Source: CAZCVI01 sp964502145 (lineage in GTDB: Bacteria > Acidobacteriota > Aminicenantia > UBA2199). Taken from it: a stretch of 64,000 nt of DNA. The translations under genes and the position numbers were made by a program. The notes under the pieces were generated by a model, which saw only the letters and a list, made by a program, of their open reading frames with translations, searched no databases and was not told the origin of the DNA. This document shows positions 18,577 through 27,385 of the stretch, piece after piece (within the stretch, counting starts at the first letter, position 1; each line of letters starts with the position of its first letter). The stretch spans positions 62,001-126,000 of the forward strand of contig CAZCVI010000004.1 in NCBI GenBank assembly GCA_964502145.1. The letters run 5' to 3'.

Positions 18577-18708
18577 TTTCAAAATCATCGGACAGTTATA
18601 AAAAGAATTTTGGCCCCAGCAATGGCAGGTATTCAAGTAGACGCGGCATCCTGGGGCATTGATTAACCACCACTTAAAATAATAGGAAAAGATTCTTGCG
18701 AATGGCTA

Positions 18709-18738
18709 TTGACTTTCTTATCTAGTTGTGTTTACAAT
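18709..18738 (+). promoter_or_regulatory. Promoter of cassette copy B
   Basis: TTGACT (18709-18714), 18-bp spacer, TACAAT (18733-18738), identical to copy A, followed by the same hairpin-bearing leader. The copy-A homology begins near 18644. Confidence 0.7.
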
Positions 18739-18852
18739 TACTATTAATAGAAATGATTGATAATCGAAAGACAACTCGGTTGGCATGGCTGAGGGTGGTA
18801 GGTTACAGCGTCCCCCTGATGGCGGAATTCTGAATGATGAGGTGAATAAAGT

Positions 18853-18957
18853 ATGAAAGATGCAAACATATCGACCAAGCAGGTAGTGTGGGTCACTATT
18901 TTTCTGGTTGTTTTTGCCATGATTGCCACTATGAAAAATACTGTAAAAAACCAATAG
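18853..18957 (+). pseudogene. Redoxin-like gene reduced to 34 codons (cassette B)
   Basis: Starts exactly like the 183-residue protein of copy A (MKDANISTKQVVWVTIF) and ends with its last 12 codons (through KNQ stop). 447 nt (149 codons) between are missing, so frame and both ends are kept. What remains is essentially a single membrane helix. It is either a decayed remnant or a minigene that couples translation to the propeller gene 11 bp downstream. Confidence 0.75.
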
Positions 18958-18968
18958 GAGAAAAAAAT

Positions 18969-20135
18969 ATGGAAGAAAAAAAGAGAATCTATGCCAACAC
19001 CATTGTTTCGTTGGTCTTGCTGTTGTTTCCCATTTTTGCCAATGGGCAAGAGATGTTTCCGTTACCAAAGCCCACCCAATTTGAGGCCGGAGTCCCCCGT
19101 TCCAAATTAATCCAAGTGAAAGAAATGCCCCTTGAATTTAATGATGATGGATATATGGCGGAACCCAGGCAGATAACGGCCAATAGCCAGGGAAAAATCT
19201 TTATTTACGATTCAAAATTGGTACGGATTTTTATGTTCGACAAAAAGTATGAATATGTCGGGGAATTCCTAGAAAAAGGGGCGGGACCGGGGGAAACTAG
19301 AGCTCCGATGGGCGGTCCCAAGTTTATCTACGCGGGCTGGAATGGAAAATTATATTTTGTTGATACTAATGGTGACAAAGTCATTGAATTTTCAGATAAA
19401 GGGGAATATCAGAGAGATATCAAGGTCAATAGAATCCCCAAATCCTTCACGCCATTTTTTTGTACAGCCGATAAAAATGGCTCTTTTTATACTGCGTCAA
19501 TCAACAATGGCATTGTTGACCTTATGGATTCCCAGTGGAAGTTGGTTCATACCTTCCTGTCAAGGAATTTGATGGATAATTATATTTATTATAGGCCAGA
19601 ATTCGAGAAATACTATGGACAGGTATTTAAAGGAAGAGGAGATTTAAAGGAACGGGTGGAGAAAAAAAGTTGGCTGGATCCATCTCCAAGGAATGTGGTC
19701 TGTGATCTTACCAACAACAATTATTTATTTATATATCTTCATAATTCATCTACCGTCTATCTTTTTAATGGCAAGAATCTGGTGCGGAAATTCAATGTTC
19801 TGATAGACACTGTTTTACTCAAATATAAAGATGAGTTAAATAAATTCTTTAACGCTGTGAAGAAGAGAGACCCCGACAGCGTAATCAATTCTTATATCCC
19901 TATGTTCACTCATTGCTTTCTGGATTACGATGAACCCTATTTTTACCTGTTAAAGCAAGGGGAAAAGTCTCTTATGTTATACAAGCTCGATTTTTCTGGA
20001 AAACTTGTTCGGGTCATTTCATTTCCACGAAATTATATTATTCGATCTATGTTAAAAAGAAATGGTCTTTTTTACGCTATTGTTGAAAACAAAGAAGGCC
20101 CATTTCCCGTTATATTTAAAAAGGTAAATGAATGA
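18969..20135 (+). CDS. Secreted six-bladed beta-propeller protein 1 (cassette B)
   Basis: 388 residues from ATG 18969 (AGGAG at 18956-18960); the frame is open upstream through the redoxin remnant, but homology to copy A fixes this start. Signal peptide ends at ANGQ; the GAGPGET loop and blade repeats are as in 16543-17715, to which it is roughly 80-85% identical by eye. Differences are spread out and increase towards the C-terminus. Both copies are intact, so propeller 1 seems to be retained in duplicate. Confidence 0.85.
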   Translation: MEEKKRIYANTIVSLVLLLFPIFANGQEMFPLPKPTQFEAGVPRSKLIQVKEMPLEFNDDGYMAEPRQITANSQGKIFIYDSKLVRIFMFDKKYEYVGEFLEKGAGPGETRAPMGGPKFIYAGWNGKLYFVDTNGDKVIEFSDKGEYQRDIKVNRIPKSFTPFFCTADKNGSFYTASINNGIVDLMDSQWKLVHTFLSRNLMDNYIYYRPEFEKYYGQVFKGRGDLKERVEKKSWLDPSPRNVVCDLTNNNYLFIYLHNSSTVYLFNGKNLVRKFNVLIDTVLLKYKDELNKFFNAVKKRDPDSVINSYIPMFTHCFLDYDEPYFYLLKQGEKSLMLYKLDFSGKLVRVISFPRNYIIRSMLKRNGLFYAIVENKEGPFPVIFKKVNE

Positions 20136-20258
20136 GACCAACAACGATCTCTATGAATACCAAAATTTTTTTTCTTGCAGGTAAGTTCTGTGTATTGGAG
20201 TACATTGATGAACCTATTTTTCCTGCTGAAAGTCGATAAATAAAAGGAGGATTACATG

Positions 20259-21413
20259 ATGAGCAAAAAAATTAGCGCGTTCATTCACACCCTAACCAGA
20301 TGCGGGTTGATTGTGCTGCTGCTGCCTATTCTTGGGTGGGGACAGGAGGAAGAGTTACTGGTGTCACCCAAACCCACCCATTTTGAGGCCAAGGTTCCAC
20401 TTTCCAATTTAGTTGTCGTCAAAGAGATATTGCCCAATTATGAGAAGGATTTATTTATGGCACGGCCCTATTCTATCGCTGTAAACTCCCGGCAATGGGT
20501 ATACGTCTATGACATGAAGCTGATGAAGATATTTATTTTTAACAACCAATGGGAATACACCGGGCAGTTCTTGGAACAGGGCACTCTTCCTGGTCAGGTG
20601 AATCCTGAGGGCGGATTGATGAAGGAGATGTATATTGGACCCGATGATACGATATATATTCACGATGCCACCGATCAAATACTTCATTTTGCAGCCGATG
20701 GGAAATTTATCGGTCAAAAAAAAATAAACCGACTCGATCCATTCCCAAAAGCATTTCGACCCGTCGTCGACAAGAAGGGATATCTTTATTCCTACGCGGT
20801 TAACAATAACATCATTGATCAATTTGATGACAAGTTGAACCTTGTGCAATCGTTCATAGACCGAAATTTGAATGATTGTTATGTTATTCAAAAACCCGCA
20901 TTCGAGGATTTTTTTTCCCAGAATCCAATGAATCAGTATTATCAGGAGAAAGGATGGCTCAGAGCAGATAGTAGAAATACCTCCCTTGATATCACGGCGA
21001 ATGGATTACTGCTTGTATACTTACACCGTCCCTCTTCAGCTTACCTGTTCAAGGGGAAACAATTAATCCATCATTTTGATGTGCTGATTGACAGTGTTTT
21101 AATAAAATTCAGGGAACGGGTGGAAAAGGCACTCAAGGAAAAAAGTCAAATGCCCACCGATAAGAAGCAACTCTTTGAAATGGTGATGTTTGATGCATGT
21201 TTTGTCGATTATGATGCCCCCTACTTTTATCTTCAGTTCAATCACGACAAAAAAGAGAATACGCTTTACCAATTTAATCTCAAAAATAAGTTGACTCGAA
21301 TAATTAAATATGGAAAAAGCCGTGTCTTTTTTAAATTTAAAAGAAACGGGTTGTTCTATGGGTTAGCTTCGGGAGATTATCACCCAATAATAATGAAAAC
21401 GGAGGAACAATGA
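20259..21413 (+). CDS. Secreted beta-propeller protein 2, full length (cassette B)
   Basis: 384 residues from the second ATG (20259; 20256 also possible), with AAAAGGAGG upstream. Signal peptide to about residue 27 (LLLPILGWGQ). The body has propeller-like blades (YVYDMKLMKIFIFNNQWEY, then a degenerate FLEQGTLPGQ in place of the GxGPGE loop). It is distantly similar to propeller 1, so the two are probably ancient paralogues within the cassette. It is the intact parent of the remnant at 17839-18225 and overlaps the next gene by 4 nt. Confidence 0.82.
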   Translation: MSKKISAFIHTLTRCGLIVLLLPILGWGQEEELLVSPKPTHFEAKVPLSNLVVVKEILPNYEKDLFMARPYSIAVNSRQWVYVYDMKLMKIFIFNNQWEYTGQFLEQGTLPGQVNPEGGLMKEMYIGPDDTIYIHDATDQILHFAADGKFIGQKKINRLDPFPKAFRPVVDKKGYLYSYAVNNNIIDQFDDKLNLVQSFIDRNLNDCYVIQKPAFEDFFSQNPMNQYYQEKGWLRADSRNTSLDITANGLLLVYLHRPSSAYLFKGKQLIHHFDVLIDSVLIKFRERVEKALKEKSQMPTDKKQLFEMVMFDACFVDYDAPYFYLQFNHDKKENTLYQFNLKNKLTRIIKYGKSRVFFKFKRNGLFYGLASGDYHPIIMKTEEQ

Positions 21414-21712
21414 AGAAGAAACCTTTTTTTACCATCGCTGCTATCATTTTTTTATTGATGGCAACGTATTTCACGATGCAAATGCGCGGCTCTGGAAACA
21501 AAACCTGTCGAATTAGTTTGGAAGGGGAATGTGATTTAAATGTCAATGATATCTGTAATGGATTCCCAATGGGTTATTCTCTTATTTATGGTATATGTGA
21601 TGGTGAATTTTGTTCGACATGTTGGAGGGTTTACTGTGACGATGATTACGGTATTGTAACGTATTACGTAACATGCGAACCTACCCGTAGCTCGGATTGC
21701 GTACAATTGTAG
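21410..21712 (+). CDS. Small secreted Cys-rich protein (cassette B)
   Basis: 100 residues; start overlaps the upstream stop (ATGA). The leader MKKKPFFTIAAIIFLLMATY is identical to the copy-A protein. The mature region carries nine cysteines, eight aligned with copy A plus an extra one in STC. Spacing and the DDYGIV-YY-TC segment are kept while most loop residues differ. The pattern of constant leader and diverged Cys-framework body suggests diversification of the secreted part. Function unknown. Confidence 0.75.
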   Translation: MKKKPFFTIAAIIFLLMATYFTMQMRGSGNKTCRISLEGECDLNVNDICNGFPMGYSLIYGICDGEFCSTCWRVYCDDDYGIVTYYVTCEPTRSSDCVQL

Positions 21713-21732
21713 ATAGCATCTTTTCACGGGAA

Positions 21733-21767
21733 CACCGGGAGGTGGAATCCATCTCCCGGTGGATTCC
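21733..21767 (+). terminator. Dual hairpin ending cassette B
   Basis: Same two overlapping stems as in cassette A: CACCGGGAG (21733-21741) with CTCCCGGTG (21753-21761), and GGAATCC with GGATTCC (21761-21767). Confidence 0.7.
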
Positions 21768-21850
21768 TTTCAAAATCATCGGACAGTTATAAAAAGATTT
21801 TTGGCCTATTATCTGGACTATCTGGTCTATCTAGTCGTTACAATGAAATT

Positions 21851-21882
21851 CCCTGGGCGGGCTGGTGTACCCGGCCCCAGGG
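21851..21882. terminator. Hairpin between cassette B and the convergent peptidase
   Basis: CCCTGGG and CCCAGGG arms enclose a GC-rich loop with further internal pairing (CGGGC... GGCC). Located about 20 bp beyond the stop of the minus-strand peptidase. No clear T run. Confidence 0.45.
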
Positions 21883-21902
21883 AGAAATACGCTAACAAAA
21901 AA

Positions 21903-24900
21903 TTACCGGGATTCAAGGGTCAGCGTGACGGTTACTTCTTTTCCCTCGCGCAGATATACTATTTTTACTGTATCACCCGGATTGAACGTTTTTAATACCT
22001 CTGTATATTCGTTTAAAGTAGTCACCGGATGATCACCCAGCATGATGATGATATCATCTTTTTGAATACCCGCATTTGCAGCAGAAGTGCCAGGCGAAAC
22101 CATCCCTACTTTAACACCCTGCCCTATAAACGTAAAGTCAGGCATAATACCAGTACGTACTTTTCGCCCGCTTTGAAGTGGTGTTGTAGAAGTTTTATTT
22201 TCCCCAGTCACACTTCCTTCAAAGTTCAGCGGTTCTTTTCGTTCCGAAAGATAAACCAACGCTTCTTTGGCAACTACCGCTACTTTGACCAGTCCCGAAA
22301 CCTCGATTTTATCACTCGTATCACTCGGTCGATGATAATCCTGATGCGGACCAGAAAACAATTGCACTCCAGGAATCCCACGACGAATAAAACTGACCTG
22401 ATCACTCGCCGCAATCTCCTGGGTCACCATCTGGCTCTCAATCCCCACCGTGTACCCAATACCCATGAAGATAAATTTCCATTCACGAGCCGAATGACTC
22501 CCAATCACCAGCAATTTATCCTTCTCTTTTAAGCGTCCAACCGAATCCATATTCACCACTGCATAAATTCGTTTAACAGGAGAAAGAGAGAACAGCTCCC
22601 CCTTTATTAATTGCTCGACAAAATAACCCGAACCACGCAACCCACTCTCTTCACCTGTGAACGCAATAAATAAAATAGTTCGCTCCGGTTTGAGGCTTTG
22701 ACCCAGAGTATGCGCCAGTTCCAACAACACGGCCACACCACTCGCATTATCATCCGCGCCCGGATGGATTTTTCCCTCATTTCCCTGATACGTATTAAGC
22801 CCACCCAGCCCCAAGTGATCATAATGGGCACAAATAACCACCGCTTCTTCTGACAGCGCAGCATTCGTACCCGGAAGCACACCCATCACGTTCCTCATCT
22901 TTCTTGGAGTTTGTTCATATCCTACTACACTCTCCCACTCCTGAAAAAAACTACTATTAATACCACCCGGAACCAAACCTGCTTTTTGAAAATTAGTTGC
23001 AATGTACTCCGCGGCTTTTTCCAGTCCTACTGAAGCCAATCCGCGACCTGCCAATGCTTCTGAAGTTAAGAAAGCGATGTGCTCCTTCATTCGTGCCCCC
23101 GAAAACAGCGGGGTTAAACGTGCCAATGCGTCTTCTTGCGGCATTTGTCCCCGGCTAGCCGAGGGTATTAACGTGGCTGAAAGCGGCGAATTCACACCCG
23201 ACCATTGACCTTTTAACATGTTTGCCGGTTCACTGCCTTCAAAAGCCAAATAACTGTACTTGCCATAATGCGGAAGCTTACGTCCCAGTCCAGGTAAAGC
23301 ACCCACTTGATCCGTCGATAACAACACCACGACCTCTGACCGATTCTCTGGATTCTTAACCGCCACAATAATACTTTTTTCCTCCGCACCCAGTTTTTTA
23401 TTTTCAATACTTATGCTATCGCTTTCTATTGTCGCCGGAAAACCCGTTAAGCCTGTTTTAATCGTTTCTTTATGCAGGTTCTCCCACCCCAACAACCAGA
23501 TCGAGCAGTTATTGGGTAATCTCGTGACTTCATTATCCATTTTTACTGTTATTTTTCCCTGGGCGCTCCACTCTGCAGCCAGTTTTTTATACCCCTGTAA
23601 CATAAGTTCTGGCGCTTGCGAGGGTAATAGAATAAGTGTTTGTGATGCGCCTAAGATATTGGAAAGCGTCGCCGGAATCTCTGTTTCATGCAGTTTGCGA
23701 AATACATCCATTTGCGCGTCCACATCTACTGCCACAGGTTGTAACTCGAACATAAATTCATATTCCTGCCGTGTCTGATCCAATATCACTCTTTTCACCA
23801 CCGCCTCTTTTACTCCAGCCAAAGAAATAGCTACTGGCACTTGTAACACATAGGGTTCTTGCCCCTGGATCTGTTCCAACGTAAAACGCAGCCGGTAATT
23901 GGCGCTATTATTGCCATTTGTTTTTTGTTCTACATGTGTGTTAGTCAAGCGGAGTTCAGGTGCCCCCGTGCGTGTCAGCCATTGTTTGAAAAAAACATGT
24001 AAATCCAACCCGCTTGCTTTTTCAAAGGCCGCACGAATATCTTGGAAACCCGCCCGTTTGAATTTATTCTCTGTATAAAAGTTCCCAATCGCTTTTTTAA
24101 ATATTTCGTCCCCCAATTGCACCCGTAACATGTGGAACACCATCATCGCTTTCCCATAGCCAATAGCCGAACTCAGGCTATCATAGCGCGCTTTGAATTG
24201 GATAATAGGGAATTCTTCTTTTTTACCCGCCGCATAATGCGTATAGCCTTGCAGCGTTGTTTTACGGTACTCCAGCCCTTGACCCCATTGTTGTTTGATC
24301 AGATGGTCCGCCATAAATGCCGTTAATCCCTCGCACCAGTTGCCCGTTTCATAATCCACAAACACACTGTTCCCCCACCAGTTGTGCAGCAACTCGTGCG
24401 GATAAGAAGAGTGGAGGATAAACGGGAAACGGATGATCTTCGAGCCCAACAACGTAAAAGAAGGCATACCATACCCCGTCTCCCAGAAATTTTCAATCAA
24501 AGCAAACTTCCCATACGGATAAGGACCGATTAATTTCTCGTACATTTCCAGGTATTGGCCCGTTGTTTCCAGGTATTTATTCGCCAAGTTCTTATCATCC
24601 TCGCGCAGAAACGCCATCACATCAATCTTGCCTACTTTTAACCCGTATTCCGTGAATTTAGCCGCAGTCAGATATATTTCATCCATCGGTTCCCGTGAAT
24701 CCCAACCCGTGATCTGAAACTTCCCCTTTTTCTCATGTTGCGTCCGGTTCCCTTGTGACACCGTGTCATACGGTAGTGGAATAGTTGTTTGCATACTGAA
24801 AGTCACCAGTTCATCGTTGAACCACGGCACCCAGAAAGAAGCACCCGCCAGATAAGCGCCTTCTTCAGTCACCAATCCCGTTGTTTCACTGAAACTCCGC

Positions 24901-25358
24901 GCGTATTCTGTGCCCGATGCTTCTATTGGATGATTGATCGTGCCCTCGTAACCCACTGTGAACGTGACCGCAGTATCCGTTTTATTGGTATTCCTATTTT
25001 TAAAAGAGAGGCAGTAAGAACCGATAGGAATCTTTTTCGAGATTTCGAATTTAGCCGTATTGATGCCAAAGAACTCTGTTTTTAATGGTCCCGCTTCTTT
25101 GCGGATGTCCACCCAAGCCGGGATCGCATAGAATTTCAAGTTCCCATGCAATAAGAAATGGATTTCCTGGTTATCTTTCACCAGTTTTTCCGGGAGTGTT
25201 ATCGTGTCTGTCACCCGGATAAAGTGTTTTGCTGGTTCCATCGTGATTTGCAGGTGATGGTGTACCCATGGTGATCGTTCCGCAGCCCGCAGAGCCGAAA
25301 AATTCAGTGTTAGAATCGCCACATAAATAATAATCGCTGTTTTAACCTGTCTATTCAT
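21903..25358 (-). CDS. Secreted M1 aminopeptidase - M28 peptidase - PDZ fusion
   Basis: 1,151 residues from ATG 25358 (CGAGGTG upstream; the longer frame lacks a site). Signal peptide to about residue 25. An M1-like gluzincin module follows, with HELLH at 321-325 and the third zinc ligand Glu 17 residues later in NWCEGL. A second catalytic module of the M28 type (about 760-1040) shows the co-catalytic zinc ligands in AHYDHLG, GADDNASG, GEESGLRGS, NMDSVGR and a late GPHQDYH. A C-terminal PDZ domain (about 1070-1150) ends the chain. Each module is known alone; the combination gives one envelope protein with two aminopeptidase-like centres for peptide scavenging. Confidence 0.9.
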   Translation of the reverse strand: MNRQVKTAIIIYVAILTLNFSALRAAERSPWVHHHLQITMEPAKHFIRVTDTITLPEKLVKDNQEIHFLLHGNLKFYAIPAWVDIRKEAGPLKTEFFGINTAKFEISKKIPIGSYCLSFKNRNTNKTDTAVTFTVGYEGTINHPIEASGTEYARSFSETTGLVTEEGAYLAGASFWVPWFNDELVTFSMQTTIPLPYDTVSQGNRTQHEKKGKFQITGWDSREPMDEIYLTAAKFTEYGLKVGKIDVMAFLREDDKNLANKYLETTGQYLEMYEKLIGPYPYGKFALIENFWETGYGMPSFTLLGSKIIRFPFILHSSYPHELLHNWWGNSVFVDYETGNWCEGLTAFMADHLIKQQWGQGLEYRKTTLQGYTHYAAGKKEEFPIIQFKARYDSLSSAIGYGKAMMVFHMLRVQLGDEIFKKAIGNFYTENKFKRAGFQDIRAAFEKASGLDLHVFFKQWLTRTGAPELRLTNTHVEQKTNGNNSANYRLRFTLEQIQGQEPYVLQVPVAISLAGVKEAVVKRVILDQTRQEYEFMFELQPVAVDVDAQMDVFRKLHETEIPATLSNILGASQTLILLPSQAPELMLQGYKKLAAEWSAQGKITVKMDNEVTRLPNNCSIWLLGWENLHKETIKTGLTGFPATIESDSISIENKKLGAEEKSIIVAVKNPENRSEVVVLLSTDQVGALPGLGRKLPHYGKYSYLAFEGSEPANMLKGQWSGVNSPLSATLIPSASRGQMPQEDALARLTPLFSGARMKEHIAFLTSEALAGRGLASVGLEKAAEYIATNFQKAGLVPGGINSSFFQEWESVVGYEQTPRKMRNVMGVLPGTNAALSEEAVVICAHYDHLGLGGLNTYQGNEGKIHPGADDNASGVAVLLELAHTLGQSLKPERTILFIAFTGEESGLRGSGYFVEQLIKGELFSLSPVKRIYAVVNMDSVGRLKEKDKLLVIGSHSAREWKFIFMGIGYTVGIESQMVTQEIAASDQVSFIRRGIPGVQLFSGPHQDYHRPSDTSDKIEVSGLVKVAVVAKEALVYLSERKEPLNFEGSVTGENKTSTTPLQSGRKVRTGIMPDFTFIGQGVKVGMVSPGTSAANAGIQKDDIIIMLGDHPVTTLNEYTEVLKTFNPGDTVKIVYLREGKEVTVTLTLESR

Positions 25359-25542
25359 CAAACACCTCGCATTAGCATGAATCTCTATTGTACCATTCTC
25401 TCCCACGAAAGGCAAAACATAATATGCAAAATATATTTGCATAATTTTTTAAATCAGGTTAAAATATCATTTTAATATCATATTCACGTCATGTTTAAAA
25501 AGCAGTGGTGCAAATGGTAAAAAAGCCAATGAGGTCTTTCCT

Positions 25543-27045
25543 ATGATATTAGCAGCCAATAGACGACTGCCAAAGCTATTTAACAATACATTAACCGACC
25601 AGATGATCTGCCAGCAGATTATTGCCGAAGGTAAACTGGAAAATATTCATCAAATCCACATTCTCAGCCCAGAAGCCGCACGAATTCTTATTCAGCATGA
25701 AAAACGAATGGAGTTACTTTCCCTCGGCATCACCGAATTATCTCCCGATGTGGCCGAAGAACTCGCCCAATATAAAGGAGAAAAACTATATCTAAATTGT
25801 GTTACCGAACTTTCTGCCGATACAGCCAAAGCAATTGCCCGCTTCAAAGGGATCAAATTGATGCTCAATGGGTTGCGCAATGTATCTTATCAGGTATTGG
25901 GACGGTTGGCTTCCTATCAAGGCATTCTGCACCTTGACGGCATCGAAAGTTTTGAGATCTGTGAAGACGAAACCCGTCGCGTGCAAACCATTTTCCAAAA
26001 CCTCGAATGTACCAAATTGTCCATGAATGGACTTAAAAATCCCAACATTTCTCTCATAAAAGCCCTCGCTCTGTGTCGCGGACAACTCGACCTAAACAGC
26101 ATCAAAGACCTCGCCCCCGAAGAATCCGCCATCCTTGGCGAACACCCCGGCAAAGGACTCGCCTTAAAAGGCATTAAAACTCTTTCCAACACCCTCCTAA
26201 AACTTTTTACCAAGTATGTTGGCTTCTTGGATTTAAGCGGTGCCCAGGTCGTGGAGAATGATTTCCTTTATCTTGTCGCCTCCCGTCCCGAACAGTTTTC
26301 TCTATTCAGTGGTCCAGTCAAACGCAGGATTGAAGTGTACAAGGCCATGGCTATCCGTGAAAGAATGGAAATGGCACGCGAAACCAACAAAATCCAACGG
26401 TTAGAACTGGAACAAAAAAGAGATTCAGATCAAGAAGATGCCGACATGTTCGCTGAATTTGAAAAATTTGACGATATGGAACTACAAATGGCAGCAGAAC
26501 TGGCCAAAACCAAGGAAACAGAGAAACCCGATCCCTATGGCCCGGAAATCGCCGACTCCGTGGTCAAAGATATCGAACTTAACCTGAACAAGCAAATAGA
26601 TGCCAAGAAAAAACAAATGGCTGGGTTGTTGCAGAATGGTTTTTCCGCTCTTACCGAAAGTGAGCGTACCGTGCTTGGCGAATTACGCGATCAAATCGAG
26701 AAGTTAAAAGGAGATATCCGTGGTGCGCTCGATATTTTAGTGGAGAAAAAAGAGTTGGGAGCCATCGTGTTCACCAGCAGCCATGACCTCGCCGCTTATT
26801 TAAAACAATCCGGTGAAGGCGATGATGAAAACGATGCCCTCGCCGATATTGAGAACGCCGATCTTTTCGGTGACAGCTTTGCTCAAGACGAAACCAACGA
26901 TTCTAACGATTCCAATGATTCCGAGGAAACCATGGACGAGGAATCGTCAATGGCCATGATGGACATGTGGGGAGATTCTTCCGGTCTCGATGAATTAAAA
27001 AATGAATCTATTGAAGGCAATGATTTTATCATTTCCGATGTCTGA
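25543..27045 (+). CDS. LRR-like repeat protein with acidic C-terminal tail
   Basis: 500 residues; GAGG upstream of the ATG. Residues about 35-255 contain repeats of 20-24 residues of the form L-L-x-G-[LI]-x-x-L-S-x-[DE]-x-A-x-x-[LI]-A-x-[YFH]-x-G (for example ELSPDVAEELAQYKG, ELSADTAKAIARFKG), the short LRR type frequent in Planctomycetota. Residues about 265-400 are charged helices, probably coiled coil, and the tail is acidic with a small NDS repeat (9-bp units in the DNA). No signal peptide, so cytoplasmic; a protein-interaction role is inferred. The 90-residue protein follows after 45 bp. Confidence 0.8.
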   Translation: MILAANRRLPKLFNNTLTDQMICQQIIAEGKLENIHQIHILSPEAARILIQHEKRMELLSLGITELSPDVAEELAQYKGEKLYLNCVTELSADTAKAIARFKGIKLMLNGLRNVSYQVLGRLASYQGILHLDGIESFEICEDETRRVQTIFQNLECTKLSMNGLKNPNISLIKALALCRGQLDLNSIKDLAPEESAILGEHPGKGLALKGIKTLSNTLLKLFTKYVGFLDLSGAQVVENDFLYLVASRPEQFSLFSGPVKRRIEVYKAMAIRERMEMARETNKIQRLELEQKRDSDQEDADMFAEFEKFDDMELQMAAELAKTKETEKPDPYGPEIADSVVKDIELNLNKQIDAKKKQMAGLLQNGFSALTESERTVLGELRDQIEKLKGDIRGALDILVEKKELGAIVFTSSHDLAAYLKQSGEGDDENDALADIENADLFGDSFAQDETNDSNDSNDSEETMDEESSMAMMDMWGDSSGLDELKNESIEGNDFIISDV

Positions 27046-27090
27046 TACTCACGCTAATCGCCACACCCCCCTTATTTTAGGAGATAAACC

Positions 27091-27363
27091 ATGAAAAACG
27101 ATTTGGAAAAATATCTTAAACAACAACTTCTAGTCGATACCCGTTCCTCATTTCTATATATCGGTATTTTAGAAGCAGTGACCGAGCATTGCGCCGTGCT
27201 TTCCCAGGTCGATGTCCATGACAGCAAGGAAACTATCACTACCAAGGAACTTTATGCCATCCAGAGTAAAACCACCGGCGTAAAAATCAACCGCGAACTC
27301 GTTTACATCAATTTGGATCACGTCGTCAGTTTTTCACCCTTGGATGCAGTTAAAAGTTTTTAG
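27091..27363 (+). CDS. Small protein of unknown function
   Basis: 90 residues, ATG with TTAGGAG upstream. The sequence alternates hydrophobic and polar residues in short strands (SFLYIGILEAV, CAVLSQVDV, ITTKELYAI, LVYINLDHVVSF), suggesting a small beta-barrel such as an Sm-like fold. That is a shape-based guess. Probably co-transcribed with the LRR-like gene; ends 22 bp from a convergent radical SAM gene. Confidence 0.7.
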   Translation: MKNDLEKYLKQQLLVDTRSSFLYIGILEAVTEHCAVLSQVDVHDSKETITTKELYAIQSKTTGVKINRELVYINLDHVVSFSPLDAVKSF

Positions 27364-27385
27364 AGGCTGGGCAATTATTATTCTT

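Noticed and set aside
17733..20239. Matching 28-codon reading frames between propeller 1 and propeller 2 (17733-17819 and 20153-20239)
   Set aside because: Both are open and co-linear, but by eye all eight base differences change the amino acid and none is silent; there is no ribosome site. This looks like non-coding sequence inherited in the duplication.
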